DNA of 35,135 nt, from NCBI GenBank assembly GCA_016793015.1, contig JAEUJD010000075.1:1-35135 (forward strand). The letters are read 5' to 3'. The notes beneath the pieces were generated by a model. The model saw only the letters and a list, made by a program, of their open reading frames with translations. It did not search any database and was not told where the DNA came from. Positions 17,192 through 25,664 of the stretch are shown here, one piece after another. Source of the stretch: Phycisphaerales bacterium (GTDB taxonomy: Bacteria; Planctomycetota; Phycisphaerae; Phycisphaerales; UBA1924). Made by a program: the position numbers and the translations under genes. Each line of letters starts with the position of its first letter. The stretch's first letter is position 1.

Positions 17192-20004
17192 CACTCTTCC
17201 CCCTCTTCCGCATCCGACTTTTCTTCTTCGACCTCGATCAGCGTGACCCCGCACAGCCGCGCAAGGCCGCCCGATCCGTACGGATCGTCGCCAAGCGGAT
17301 ACTCCTTCCGCAGCATCGCGCCCGCGACCTCGCGTGCACGCTCGATCGCGCCGGCAAGCGCCGAACCATCCCAACTCGCAAACTCGATTACTCCTTCCGC
17401 ACTCGCCTTGGGCAACTGAAAATAACCCGCCTTCACCACCTCCGCCTCCGGCTCCATCGCTTTCAACAGGAACACATACAGAGGCAACTGCAAGTCAAGC
17501 CAGTCATCGCCCTTCTGATGCGCCTTGTCCGGCGTCTTTGGCCTGTCCGCACTCTTGTAATCGAGCACCAGCCACTCCATCCCGTCCGCACCCTCCCGCA
17601 CATCGATGCGATCCATCCTCCCAGTCAAGCCGATCGTCCCCTCCGGCACTTTGAAAACGATCGGGCTCGCGGGCTCCCGCTCCGTCGAATGCACGCGCCA
17701 GCCTTTGGCGGCATGTTCCGCCTGCACTTTCGCAAACGTCCTGAGCCGGCGTTTCGCCACCTCGATCTGAATATCGTGCACCGCGTTCCCGCGCTGCCGA
17801 AGCGATTCACTCGCGAGCGCAGCAAACCGGTCAAGCGCCCACGCCGCGATGTCATCCTCCCGCAGAAGCGTTCCCGATTCCTTCGGCCCAAATTCGCTCA
17901 GCACCGCGTGCAGCACGATGCCCATCTCGCTCTGATCCGCCTCGGGCGACGGCTCCGACAGTTCCTTCAGCCCCGCGACCCGCTTCAGAAAAAACACATA
18001 CGGCGATCGCAGATACTCGCGAAACGCCGTGACACGCACTTCGCGGGGCGGCTCCATTTCCTGTAGAGGCGCGAGCGGAAACGCCGCCGCTTCTCCCGCG
18101 ATCTCTTCCCCGTCGATCCGCTTTTCCGCCTCGAATCGCGCCCTCTGCGGCGATTCTTGCACCATCCGCTCCACCCGCGCGAGGGCTTCTTCATCACCGC
18201 ACCGAAACAGCAGCCGGCTCGGCTTCAGCGGATTGCCCTCCGCGTCCTGCTTCGCGCACACAAACCACACGCCCCCACCCTTCTCGCGCGATCGGATCAA
18301 CCCCTCCATCAAATACGCATCGCGCTCCGCACGCGTCTCGCCCGTCGCCATCCCCAGCACCCGCCGCATGCTCTCCGGCAGCAGCGCATCTTCCACGCGC
18401 CCGGCCGGGATCATCCCCTCGTTCAACCCGAGCACGGCCACATACGGCGCTCTGTCCGCCGCCGCTTCAAGCCAGCCAAGCACTTCCACTTCACCCCGCC
18501 GCGATGTTTCCGGCTGCCTCGCATCAGACATCGCTTCCAGCACCAATTCGATCGCCCGCCATCCATCAATGCTCTTGACCCACGCGCTGCCAGCGCGGCA
18601 CTCCGCCACCACCCCCGCGATCGCCTTCATCGCGCCCGCTTCCCGCTCGCTTAGTTCGACGCCCTCATACACCCGCTCGAGCAGCGCGATCAACCCATCC
18701 AACCGCGCGATCAGGCCCGCACCCGGCGTCGAGACTTCCCGGCACAGCTCGAGGGCCGCGTTTCCGACGGCAGCATCTTCGCCGTCATATTCGCCCACCA
18801 GCACACCCGGCGCCGCGATCGCGCTCCGGTCCAGCCGATCAAGCCAGCCGCTCCGCACCTCCACCGTCCGTTCGATCCAAATCTCAATCTCCGGCCGCTT
18901 CACCAATTTCGCGAGCGCCTCGCTCGTGCCTTCCCGGACAAATTCCGCAATCGACGCCAGCAACTTCACCACCGATGCCAGCCCGATCTCTTCGCCCGCC
19001 GCATCGTGAAACGCAAGCCCCTCAACACCCGCCGCCGCGAGCGACAACTCCAGCGCAATCGCCGGCTCGGGCGCGCACACCGTGATATCGCGCGCCGAAA
19101 TCGCCTTCGCTGCGCCCGGTGCATCCGCGCCGCTCGTCCACGCCGCGATGCGCCCCACCACCCGCTTCGCGCCTTCGCTCATGTTCTCTGCAAATTCAAC
19201 ATGCCGCCCATCGATCGCGACGCGATCACGCACCGCGCTTGTGACACACCCAAATTCATCCACCGCGTCCGCTTCGCTCTCGGGCGCAAACACAATCGCA
19301 CGCACCGGCACCCCGCACCCGGCGAGCGCAAATCGCGATACGCGATCCAGTTCCACGACTCCGATGAGCACAATCTCCGACCATCCCTCAACCGGCGTCA
19401 TCGCGCCGCTCCGCACGCGCTCCAGCCGCCCCATGTGCCCATCGCGCACGCCCGCTCCCTCGAGCAATTCCTCGTACGTCTTCTGCGCCGCGGCAATCGC
19501 CCGCCAGCGTGGCCCATCGCCCGAATCCTGCACACCGTCCGCACGATCCGCAACCGCCGCCGCCGTCCACAGCTCGCGCCCCAGTTCCCCGACCGACGCA
19601 TCCACCATCGCGCCGAGCCTCAACCACTCCGAAGCGCTCTCGTCGTCCGGTCTGCGCTCCAGGATCGCCTCAAACTCATTCCTGGGCAGCCTCCGAAGCG
19701 CCTCCCCCCACGCCATCGACCGCAGCAGTCCAGACGCTCGCTCCACTCCATCATCCAGCAGCAGCCCGCTCAACTCTCCCGGCGTGATCACCCGCCCCGG
19801 CGAGACCCACGCGTCGGTCTTTTCACCGATGCCCACAACCTCCGCGACGAATTCACGCCCGAATCGCCGCCCCGGAACCACCACCAGCGCCCGCTGAAAG
19901 TCGATCCCGTTTCCCGCCGCGCTCGTTGCAAATCGCGACGCCATCCACGCCGCCGCACCCTCGATCAGCGGACGCTCCCAGCCCATGAAAATTCGTTCAG
20001 TCAC
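17191..20004 (-). CDS. addB: AddB-like partner with C-terminal PD-(D/E)XK nuclease
   Basis: This 937-residue protein resembles the AddB family found in alphaproteobacteria and other lineages. It has an inactivated helicase-like body and a C-terminal RecB nuclease domain. The nuclease shows MGIVLHAVLSEFG, GRMDRID (Asp798), VLDYKSAD (Asp815, Lys817) and LQLPLY. No Walker A motif is present. The four cysteines that hold the iron-sulfur cluster in Bacillus AddB are not visible; the C-terminus has only Cys918. GTG 20004 is the best start because GGAGGG lies six bases upstream; an internal ATG at 19986 is the alternative. It precedes addA with a TGATG overlap, and the two products should form one complex. 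Confidence 0.85.
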   Translation of the reverse strand: MTERIFMGWERPLIEGAAAWMASRFATSAAGNGIDFQRALVVVPGRRFGREFVAEVVGIGEKTDAWVSPGRVITPGELSGLLLDDGVERASGLLRSMAWGEALRRLPRNEFEAILERRPDDESASEWLRLGAMVDASVGELGRELWTAAAVADRADGVQDSGDGPRWRAIAAAQKTYEELLEGAGVRDGHMGRLERVRSGAMTPVEGWSEIVLIGVVELDRVSRFALAGCGVPVRAIVFAPESEADAVDEFGCVTSAVRDRVAIDGRHVEFAENMSEGAKRVVGRIAAWTSGADAPGAAKAISARDITVCAPEPAIALELSLAAAGVEGLAFHDAAGEEIGLASVVKLLASIAEFVREGTSEALAKLVKRPEIEIWIERTVEVRSGWLDRLDRSAIAAPGVLVGEYDGEDAAVGNAALELCREVSTPGAGLIARLDGLIALLERVYEGVELSEREAGAMKAIAGVVAECRAGSAWVKSIDGWRAIELVLEAMSDARQPETSRRGEVEVLGWLEAAADRAPYVAVLGLNEGMIPAGRVEDALLPESMRRVLGMATGETRAERDAYLMEGLIRSREKGGGVWFVCAKQDAEGNPLKPSRLLFRCGDEEALARVERMVQESPQRARFEAEKRIDGEEIAGEAAAFPLAPLQEMEPPREVRVTAFREYLRSPYVFFLKRVAGLKELSEPSPEADQSEMGIVLHAVLSEFGPKESGTLLREDDIAAWALDRFAALASESLRQRGNAVHDIQIEVAKRRLRTFAKVQAEHAAKGWRVHSTEREPASPIVFKVPEGTIGLTGRMDRIDVREGADGMEWLVLDYKSADRPKTPDKAHQKGDDWLDLQLPLYVFLLKAMEPEAEVVKAGYFQLPKASAEGVIEFASWDGSALAGAIERAREVAGAMLRKEYPLGDDPYGSGGLARLCGVTLIEVEEEKSDAEEGEE

Positions 20005-20010
20005 CCGCCG

Positions 20011-20016
20011 CCCTCC
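20011..20016 (-). promoter_or_regulatory. Ribosome binding site fixing the GTG start of addB
   Basis: GGAGGG on the minus strand lies six bases before GTG at 20004. This favours the GTG over the ATG at 19986 and over a longer frame starting at 20037. Confidence 0.7.
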
Positions 20017-20109
20017 ATTTGAACGCACCCCGCACACTTTGGTACGGTATCAGTTCTATTCTCGACTCTCTCCGCCCGGCCCCGGGCATCGCACTCGGAA
20101 TACACACCC

Positions 20110-23100
20110 ATGCAGATCAAGCGCTCACTCCCGATCGCCGCCCTCCTTCTCGCCACCGGACTCGCTCTACCCGCCCTCGCGCAGCCCGCCGCTTCCCAGG
20201 CGCCGAGCGTCCGCACCGGCCTCATCCAGTTCCCCAGCATCAGCCCCGACGGCCAGCTCGTCGTCTTCTCCTCCGCTGGTGATCTCTGGGCCATCCCCCG
20301 CGCCGGCGGCACAGCAACCCGCCTCACCTCGCACCCGGCCGAAGATCGCCGCTCCGCCTTCTCACCCGATGGCAAGTTCCTCGCCTTCGAATCCGAACGC
20401 GACGGCCCACGCAACATTTACATCGCCTCCATCGAGCGCACACCCACAGGCGTTGTACTCGGCCCCGTCCGCCGCGTGACCACCACCGACCGCGCACAAA
20501 ATCTCACCGGCTTCACGCCCGACGGCCAATTCGTCACCTTCTCATCCTCCAACGAGCCCAGCATCTACCGCTCCAACCGCCTCTACAAGGCTCCAGTCGG
20601 CGGCGGACCCATCGAGCGCATCAGCGGCGCGTTCGGCACCTTCCCCCGCGTCTCTCCCGACGGCTCCTCGGTCGTCTTCAGCCACGGCCGCGCCGATTTC
20701 ACCCGTCCCAAGTACGACGGCTCCGGCGCGCCCGATCTCTGGCGCATGAACATCGCCAGCGGACAGTTCGAGCGCCTCACCTCCGACCCACGCTCCGATT
20801 CCGACGGCTGGCCCCTGCCCGACGGCTCTGTTGTGTATCTCTCCTCCAAATCAGGCGAGTACAACATCCGCCGCATTCCGGGAGGCAGCGGGCAAACCGA
20901 CGCCCAGGCCACCGACCTCACCAATTTCCAACCGACCGCTTCCGAACTCACCATCGGCCACGGCGTGCGCGATCTCGGTGTGAACGCAACCGGCGACACC
21001 GCGTCCTTCGTCGTCTGGGACACGCTCTACACGCTCGACCTGAAAACCCCGGGTGCCAAGCCCCAGCCGGTCGGAGTTGTCTTCTCCGCCGACTTCGCCG
21101 ACCTCGATACCCAGCGCCTCAACCTCGGCAAGGAAGTTTCCGAGCAGGCCGTCAGCCCCGACGGCAAGACCCTCGCCGTCATCGCGCGAGGCCAGATCTT
21201 CGTCCGCTCCACCGACGAGAACTTCCCCACACGCCGCGTGACGCTCGGCACCGGCCGCGCCCGTGGCCTCGCCTGGTCACCCGACAACCGCGTCCTCTTC
21301 TTCGCCTCCGACGACACCGGCACATACAAGCTCTACTTCGCCACCGTCGCTCTCTCAAAGGCCGACCTCTCGCCCCCCGAGGAGAAAAAAGAAGAAAAGA
21401 AAGACGAGAAGAAGGCCGACGCCAAGCCGGATGAGAAGAAAGAGGACAAGCCCGCCGACGGCGAAAACAAAGACGGCGCGAAGAAGGACGAAAAGAAAGA
21501 CGAGTCCAAAAAAGACGAACCCAAGAAGGACGACAAGCCCAAGATCGACTTCGCCAAGCGCTGGTCCGAAGCCATCACCTTCAACATCCACCCGCTCGAT
21601 CCCGCTCACCTCGCCCCAGGCAAGAACGACGGCGTCTTCGGCCCCGAGTTTCGCAGCCCCACCCCTTCGCCCGACGGCAAGCAACTCATCTTCACCCGTG
21701 GCCTCGGCGATGTCGTTCTCATGGACCTCGCCTCACGCAATTGCCGCGTCCTCTGGACCGGTTGGAACGCGCCCGACGTGATCTGGGCCCCCGACTCGCG
21801 CCACATCGTCTACGAGATGGAAGATCTCGACTTCAATTCCGACATCTGGCTCCTCGATACCAGGCAGGGCGACGGCGGCACATCCCCTTCCCCCGTCAAT
21901 CTCACCCGCCACCCCGATCTCGATTCCTCGCCCCATCTCACCGCCGACGGCAAAATCCTCTACTTCCAGAGCGAACGCGCCGAGCAGAACAATCAGTACC
22001 AGGTCTACGCCCTCGCGCTCGACAAATCTCTCGATGCCCTCCGCCCCTACGAACTCGAGGAGTACTTCAAAAAGGCCGCCGAAGCCGCCAAGAAGCGCAA
22101 GCCCATCGACCCCGTCGAGTGGGACAAGCCCGCAGCGCCCGCCGCTCCCGCGCCGGAAGCCGACAAGAAGCCCGAAGGCGACAAAAAGGACGAGAAGAAA
22201 GCCGACGCAGCAAAGCCGCTTCGCTTCGACACCGACGACGCCTACCTCCGCATCCGCCGCATGACCAGCGGCATCCCGCTCTCCTCACCCCAGCTCGCCA
22301 TCACGCCCGCAGGCGACCGCATCATCTTCTCCGCCACCGGTGAGCCCGATCCTTCTCTCGTCTCCATTTCATACAAAGGCGACGACCGCAAAACAATCCA
22401 GGCAGGCTCAGTCTCCGACGTCTCCGTCACCCTCACCGGCGACAAGGTCTTCTTCATCCGCCAGGGCACCGTCTCGGCCGCGCCACCCTCCGGCGGCAAG
22501 GTCGATTCGCTCCCCATCGACGCCCCCTTCCTCCTCGATGTCGCCAAGCAGCAACGCCAGAAGTTCATGGAAGCCGCCCGCATCCTCGGCAACTACTTCT
22601 ATCACCCAACCCTGAAAGACCTCAACTGGACCGGCCTTGCCGATCGCTACGTCCAGCTCGCACAGTCCACCCGCACCGTGGGCGAATTCGCCGCCGTCAC
22701 CATGATGCTCTTCGGTGAACTCGAAGGTTCACACGTCGGCGTCTTCCCGCCCCCGGGCAGCCAGCCCACCCCGCTCGCCACCGGCTTCCTGGGAATGGAC
22801 ACAAAGCCCGTCCCCGGCGGCTTCGAGATCGTCCGCATCCTTCCGCGTTCTCCTGCCGACAACTCGCAGGCCGTCGATGAAAAAGCCCGCGCCATGCGCA
22901 TCGCTGTCGGCGATGTGATCACCGCGATCGACGCCGAAGTGCTCGCCGAGAACGCGACCTCCATGCCCAGGGTCGATCTCGCCGCCGCGCTCACCGGCAA
23001 ATCCGGCAAAGAAACCCTCATCACCTTCACCCGCAAGTCCGACGTCGCCGATCCAGCAACGGGCCTGATCAAGACCCGCGCCGTCCTGCTCACTCCTCTC

Positions 23101-23772
23101 TCGGCATCCGCCGACGTCGACATGCGCTATTACGACGAGGCGCTCCGCCGCGCCCAACTCGTCGACAAACTCTCCGGTGGCAAGCTCGGCTACCTCCACA
23201 TCCGCGCCATGGGCCAGGCCTCGGTCGATGACTACGAGCGCGACCTCTTCGCCGCGGCAGACGGCAAACTCGGCCTCATCATCGACGTCCGCGACAACGG
23301 CGGAGGCAGCACCGCCGACATCCTGCTCGCCTCGCTCACCGCGCCGCGTCACGCTTACGCCATCCAGCGCGGCGCCGACGGCAGCACCGTCAAGAAGGAC
23401 GCCTACCCGCGCGACCGCCGCCTGATCTACGGCTACTCCCGCGATATCTCCGTCCTCATCAACGAGAACTCCTTCTCCAACGCCGAGATCTTCGCCCACG
23501 CAATCAAGTCGATCAACCGGGGCAAGCTCGTTGGCACCGCAACGTACGGAGGCGTCATCTCGACCGGCGCTGCAACGCTGATCGATGGCACCGCCGTCCG
23601 CACACCCGGCCGAGGCTGGTACATCGCCGGCAACCACAAGGACATGGAGAACAACGGCGCACAGCCCGACCTCAACGTCCCGCAGACCCCGGCCGAAGAA
23701 GCCGCCGAGAAAGACGCCCAGCTCGAAGCCGCCGTCAAAGAACTCCTCGAACGCGCCAAAGAACCGCAGTAA
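20110..23772 (+). CDS. Tricorn-like S41 protease with beta-propeller and PDZ domains
   Basis: This 1220-residue exported protease begins with a signal peptide (MQIKRSLPIAALLLATGLALPALA). WD/TolB-like repeats (ISPDGQLVVFSS, FSPDGKFLAFES, VSPDGSSVVFS and others) form two propeller regions at about 35-420 and 500-780. A helical bundle and a PDZ-like segment (about 885-985) follow. The C-terminal S41 core has LIIDVRDNGGGST (1056-1068) and INENSFSNAEIF with probable nucleophile Ser1123; GSHVGVF supplies Ser874-His875, equivalent to the tricorn Ser-His pair. The archaeal enzyme degrades oligopeptides; a periplasmic role here is inference. Lys/Glu/Asp-rich linkers at about 424-478 and 674-703 interrupt the propellers. 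A strong hairpin follows 24 bases after the stop. Confidence 0.92.
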   Translation: MQIKRSLPIAALLLATGLALPALAQPAASQAPSVRTGLIQFPSISPDGQLVVFSSAGDLWAIPRAGGTATRLTSHPAEDRRSAFSPDGKFLAFESERDGPRNIYIASIERTPTGVVLGPVRRVTTTDRAQNLTGFTPDGQFVTFSSSNEPSIYRSNRLYKAPVGGGPIERISGAFGTFPRVSPDGSSVVFSHGRADFTRPKYDGSGAPDLWRMNIASGQFERLTSDPRSDSDGWPLPDGSVVYLSSKSGEYNIRRIPGGSGQTDAQATDLTNFQPTASELTIGHGVRDLGVNATGDTASFVVWDTLYTLDLKTPGAKPQPVGVVFSADFADLDTQRLNLGKEVSEQAVSPDGKTLAVIARGQIFVRSTDENFPTRRVTLGTGRARGLAWSPDNRVLFFASDDTGTYKLYFATVALSKADLSPPEEKKEEKKDEKKADAKPDEKKEDKPADGENKDGAKKDEKKDESKKDEPKKDDKPKIDFAKRWSEAITFNIHPLDPAHLAPGKNDGVFGPEFRSPTPSPDGKQLIFTRGLGDVVLMDLASRNCRVLWTGWNAPDVIWAPDSRHIVYEMEDLDFNSDIWLLDTRQGDGGTSPSPVNLTRHPDLDSSPHLTADGKILYFQSERAEQNNQYQVYALALDKSLDALRPYELEEYFKKAAEAAKKRKPIDPVEWDKPAAPAAPAPEADKKPEGDKKDEKKADAAKPLRFDTDDAYLRIRRMTSGIPLSSPQLAITPAGDRIIFSATGEPDPSLVSISYKGDDRKTIQAGSVSDVSVTLTGDKVFFIRQGTVSAAPPSGGKVDSLPIDAPFLLDVAKQQRQKFMEAARILGNYFYHPTLKDLNWTGLADRYVQLAQSTRTVGEFAAVTMMLFGELEGSHVGVFPPPGSQPTPLATGFLGMDTKPVPGGFEIVRILPRSPADNSQAVDEKARAMRIAVGDVITAIDAEVLAENATSMPRVDLAAALTGKSGKETLITFTRKSDVADPATGLIKTRAVLLTPLSASADVDMRYYDEALRRAQLVDKLSGGKLGYLHIRAMGQASVDDYERDLFAAADGKLGLIIDVRDNGGGSTADILLASLTAPRHAYAIQRGADGSTVKKDAYPRDRRLIYGYSRDISVLINENSFSNAEIFAHAIKSINRGKLVGTATYGGVISTGAATLIDGTAVRTPGRGWYIAGNHKDMENNGAQPDLNVPQTPAEEAAEKDAQLEAAVKELLERAKEPQ

Positions 23773-23795
23773 CACGACCGTCCTGCATAGAACCG

Positions 23796-23836
23796 ATGCG
23801 GAGAGCGCAAACCTCCGCGGTTAGCGCTCTCCGCAT
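23796..23836 (+). terminator. Perfect 13-bp hairpin after the S41 protease gene
   Basis: ATGCGGAGAGCGC (23796-23808) pairs perfectly with GCGCTCTCCGCAT (23824-23836). The 15-base loop contains a further AACC/GGTT pairing around TCCGC. No T tract follows, so it may be a factor-dependent or mRNA-protecting 3' structure, or part of a dispersed CTCCGC-rich repeat, rather than a classic terminator. Confidence 0.55.
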
Positions 23837-23840
23837 TGCT

Positions 23841-23856
23841 CCGCACTCCGAGTTCC
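23841..23856 (+). repeat. Dispersed repeat, CCGCAYTCCGAGTTCC family, copy 1
   Basis: CCGCACTCCGAGTTCC occurs here directly after the hairpin, and with one mismatch in inverted orientation at 34558-34573. Both copies sit in intergenic sequence among further CTCCGC motifs. Confidence 0.55.
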
Positions 23857-23898
23857 GCGCTCCGTGCTGTTCCACCCCCTGTCGCTACGCTCCCTCGC

Positions 23899-24969
23899 GT
23901 GCCCCCTCCTCCCTCCCGCATCCTCATCATCCGCCCAAGTGCCCTCGGCGATGTCTGCCGCACTGTCCCCGCGCTCGTCTCGCTCCGCGCGACCTATCCC
24001 CACGCGCAGATCGACTGGCTCGTCCAGGACGCCAACGCCGAGGCGATCCGGCATCACCCCGCGCTCTCCAACGTGATCGAGTTCCGCCGCCGACAGTTGA
24101 GCGACGGCCTCCAGCGGGGCACGACCACTCCCTTCTTCAAGTTTCTGGGCCTGCTCCGCAGGAACAAGTACGACGTCGTCTACGACCTTCAGGGCCTCTT
24201 CCGCTCGGGGTTCATGACTTGGGCCACCCGCGCCCCCCGCCGCGTCGGCCTGAAAAACGCCCGTGAATTCGGCTGGTTCGGCCTCACGCACAAGTACAAC
24301 GCCCCGTGGACACTGCACGCGGTCGATCGCATGCTCGAAGTCCTCAAAGCCGACGGCGTCTCGATCAACATCGACATGCGTCTCTACGCATCGCCCGCTT
24401 CGCGCGAGCGCGTCGCATCCGATCCTCAGCTCCGCGCCGGTCCCTTCGCCGTCGTCGCGCCCACCAGCCGCTGGCTCGCCAAGCGCTGGCCCGCCGATCG
24501 CTTTGCCGTTGTCGCGGCCGAACTGCTCAACCGGGGCTACGCCCATGTCGTCCTCGTCGGTGCGCCCGGCGAACGCGGGCAGTGCGCAGCCCTCACCGAT
24601 CTCGCCGCTCGCGATCCCCGCGTCCTCGATCGCATCGGCCACACCTCCATCGCCGATCTCATGGCCCTGACCCAAGCCTCCTCGCTCGTCATCGCCAACG
24701 ACTCCGCCGTCGTCCACATGGCCGTCGGCTTCGATCGCCCGCTCATCGGCCTCTACGGCTCCACCTCGCCCGCCGCCGACGGCCCCTACCGGCGCAACGC
24801 CGACGTCATCTACCACCCCTTCGATCCATCCATCCGCCACAAAGCCCTCGCATCCAACGAACTCATGCAGCGCATCACAACCCAGGAAGTCCTCGCCCGC
24901 ATTCCGAGCCCTTCCATCCAATCGCCCGGCAATCCGCACCCGATACCCTCCGCCGTCACCAACCACTAA
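23899..24969 (+). CDS. Glycosyltransferase family 9 (heptosyltransferase-like)
   Basis: This 356-residue protein has the GT9 (GT-B fold) layout. It opens with SRILIIRPSALGDVCRTVPAL, the classic ADP-heptose transferase start. In the second domain PTSRWLAKRWPADRFA matches the PGxxWxxKRWP donor-site motif, and NDSAVVHMAVGFDRPLIGLYG matches the DTGxMHLAxALxxPxVxLFG motif. Such enzymes add heptose or related sugars to lipopolysaccharide core on the cytoplasmic face. The donor here is not determinable. I chose GTG 23899 because the family fold begins five residues later. The longer frame would start with a TTG at the last base of the hairpin and run through repeat sequence. No clear ribosome binding site is seen. 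Confidence 0.9.
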   Translation: MPPPPSRILIIRPSALGDVCRTVPALVSLRATYPHAQIDWLVQDANAEAIRHHPALSNVIEFRRRQLSDGLQRGTTTPFFKFLGLLRRNKYDVVYDLQGLFRSGFMTWATRAPRRVGLKNAREFGWFGLTHKYNAPWTLHAVDRMLEVLKADGVSINIDMRLYASPASRERVASDPQLRAGPFAVVAPTSRWLAKRWPADRFAVVAAELLNRGYAHVVLVGAPGERGQCAALTDLAARDPRVLDRIGHTSIADLMALTQASSLVIANDSAVVHMAVGFDRPLIGLYGSTSPAADGPYRRNADVIYHPFDPSIRHKALASNELMQRITTQEVLARIPSPSIQSPGNPHPIPSAVTNH

Positions 24970-25024
24970 CCTCATAGTCCGCCACTCCCTTCTTTTTCCT
25001 CTCACCTCCTTTCTGCCCTCTTTT

Positions 25025-25056
25025 CCCTTTGTGTCCTTTGTGACTTTGTGGTGAAA
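25025..25056 (-). repeat. Dispersed repeat, TCACCACARAG family, copy 1
   Basis: On the minus strand this reads TTTCACCACAAAGTCACAAA followed by GGACACAAAGGG. It matches the left end of the element at 29804-29960. It ends six bases before the start codon of the LOG gene, and its GGTGA (plus strand) is the only ribosome-binding-like sequence for that gene. Confidence 0.7.
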
Positions 25057-25062
25057 CTCCCC

Positions 25063-25608
25063 ATGCCCCGCACCATCGCAGTCTTCTGCGGCGCCGCTCC
25101 CGGCCACGACCCCGCCTTCGCATCCGCGAGCCGCAAACTCGGCGAAGCGATCGCACGCTCCGATCGCACGCTCGTCTACGGCGGAGGAAGCGTCGGTCTC
25201 ATGGGGGCCGTTGCCGACGGCGCGCTCGCGCACAACGGTCGCATCACCGGCGTCATCACCCGTCAACTCGTCGACAAAGAACTCGCCCACAAATCCGTCG
25301 CCGACATGCGCATCGTCGCCACCATGCACGAACGCAAGATGGCCATGGCCGACATGGCCGAGGCCTTCATCGCGCTCCCCGGGGGATTCGGCACCCTCGA
25401 TGAGTTCTTCGAGATCCTCGCCTGGGCGCAGCTCCGCATCCACACCAAGCCCGTCGGCATGCTCGATGTCGGAGGCTTCTTTGACCCGCTCATGACTTTC
25501 CTCGACCGTGCTGCCGATGCCGGCTTTCTGCGCTTGCCCCATCGCGAGTTCATCATCATCGATCCAGATCCGCAATCCCTGCTCACCCGGCTGGCAAAGG
25601 CAACATAG
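25063..25608 (+). CDS. LOG-family cytokinin-type nucleotide phosphoribohydrolase
   Basis: This 181-residue Rossmann-fold enzyme carries both LOG signatures: GGGSVGLMGAVADGAL and PGGFGTLDEFFE. LOG proteins release the free base from cytokinin riboside 5'-monophosphates or, in bacteria, from other nucleoside 5'-monophosphates; substrate range varies. Length fits the family. ATG 25063 (MPRTIAVFCG) matches the usual start; a GTG at 25048 lies inside the repeat and is less likely. The GGTGA of that repeat, about eight bases upstream, may act as the ribosome binding site. Intergenic repeats flank the gene on both sides. Confidence 0.92.
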   Translation: MPRTIAVFCGAAPGHDPAFASASRKLGEAIARSDRTLVYGGGSVGLMGAVADGALAHNGRITGVITRQLVDKELAHKSVADMRIVATMHERKMAMADMAEAFIALPGGFGTLDEFFEILAWAQLRIHTKPVGMLDVGGFFDPLMTFLDRAADAGFLRLPHREFIIIDPDPQSLLTRLAKAT

Positions 25609-25621
25609 CGGTCTCGCACCC

Positions 25622-25663
25622 ACTCGATGCCTCGATGCCTCATGCCTCGATGCCTTCTTTTCC
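25622..25663 (-). repeat. Dispersed repeat, AAGAAGGCATCGAGGCA family, copy 1
   Basis: The minus strand reads AAGAAGGCATCGAGGCATGA then GGCATCGAGGCATCGAGT, with an internal GAGGCATC period of 8-9 bases. A near-identical copy lies at 32127-32168 on the plus strand. It fills the gap between the convergent LOG and endonuclease III genes. Confidence 0.75.
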
Positions 25664-25664
25664 T

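Noticed and set aside
20017..20109. Promoters in the divergent addB / S41 spacer
   Set aside because: The spacer must hold divergent promoters, but no -35/-10 pair had acceptable sequence and spacing, so none is annotated.
25622..25663. Possible CRISPR-like array
   Set aside because: The unit is only 8-9 bases with no spacers and there are no cas genes; it is a short tandem repeat within a dispersed element.
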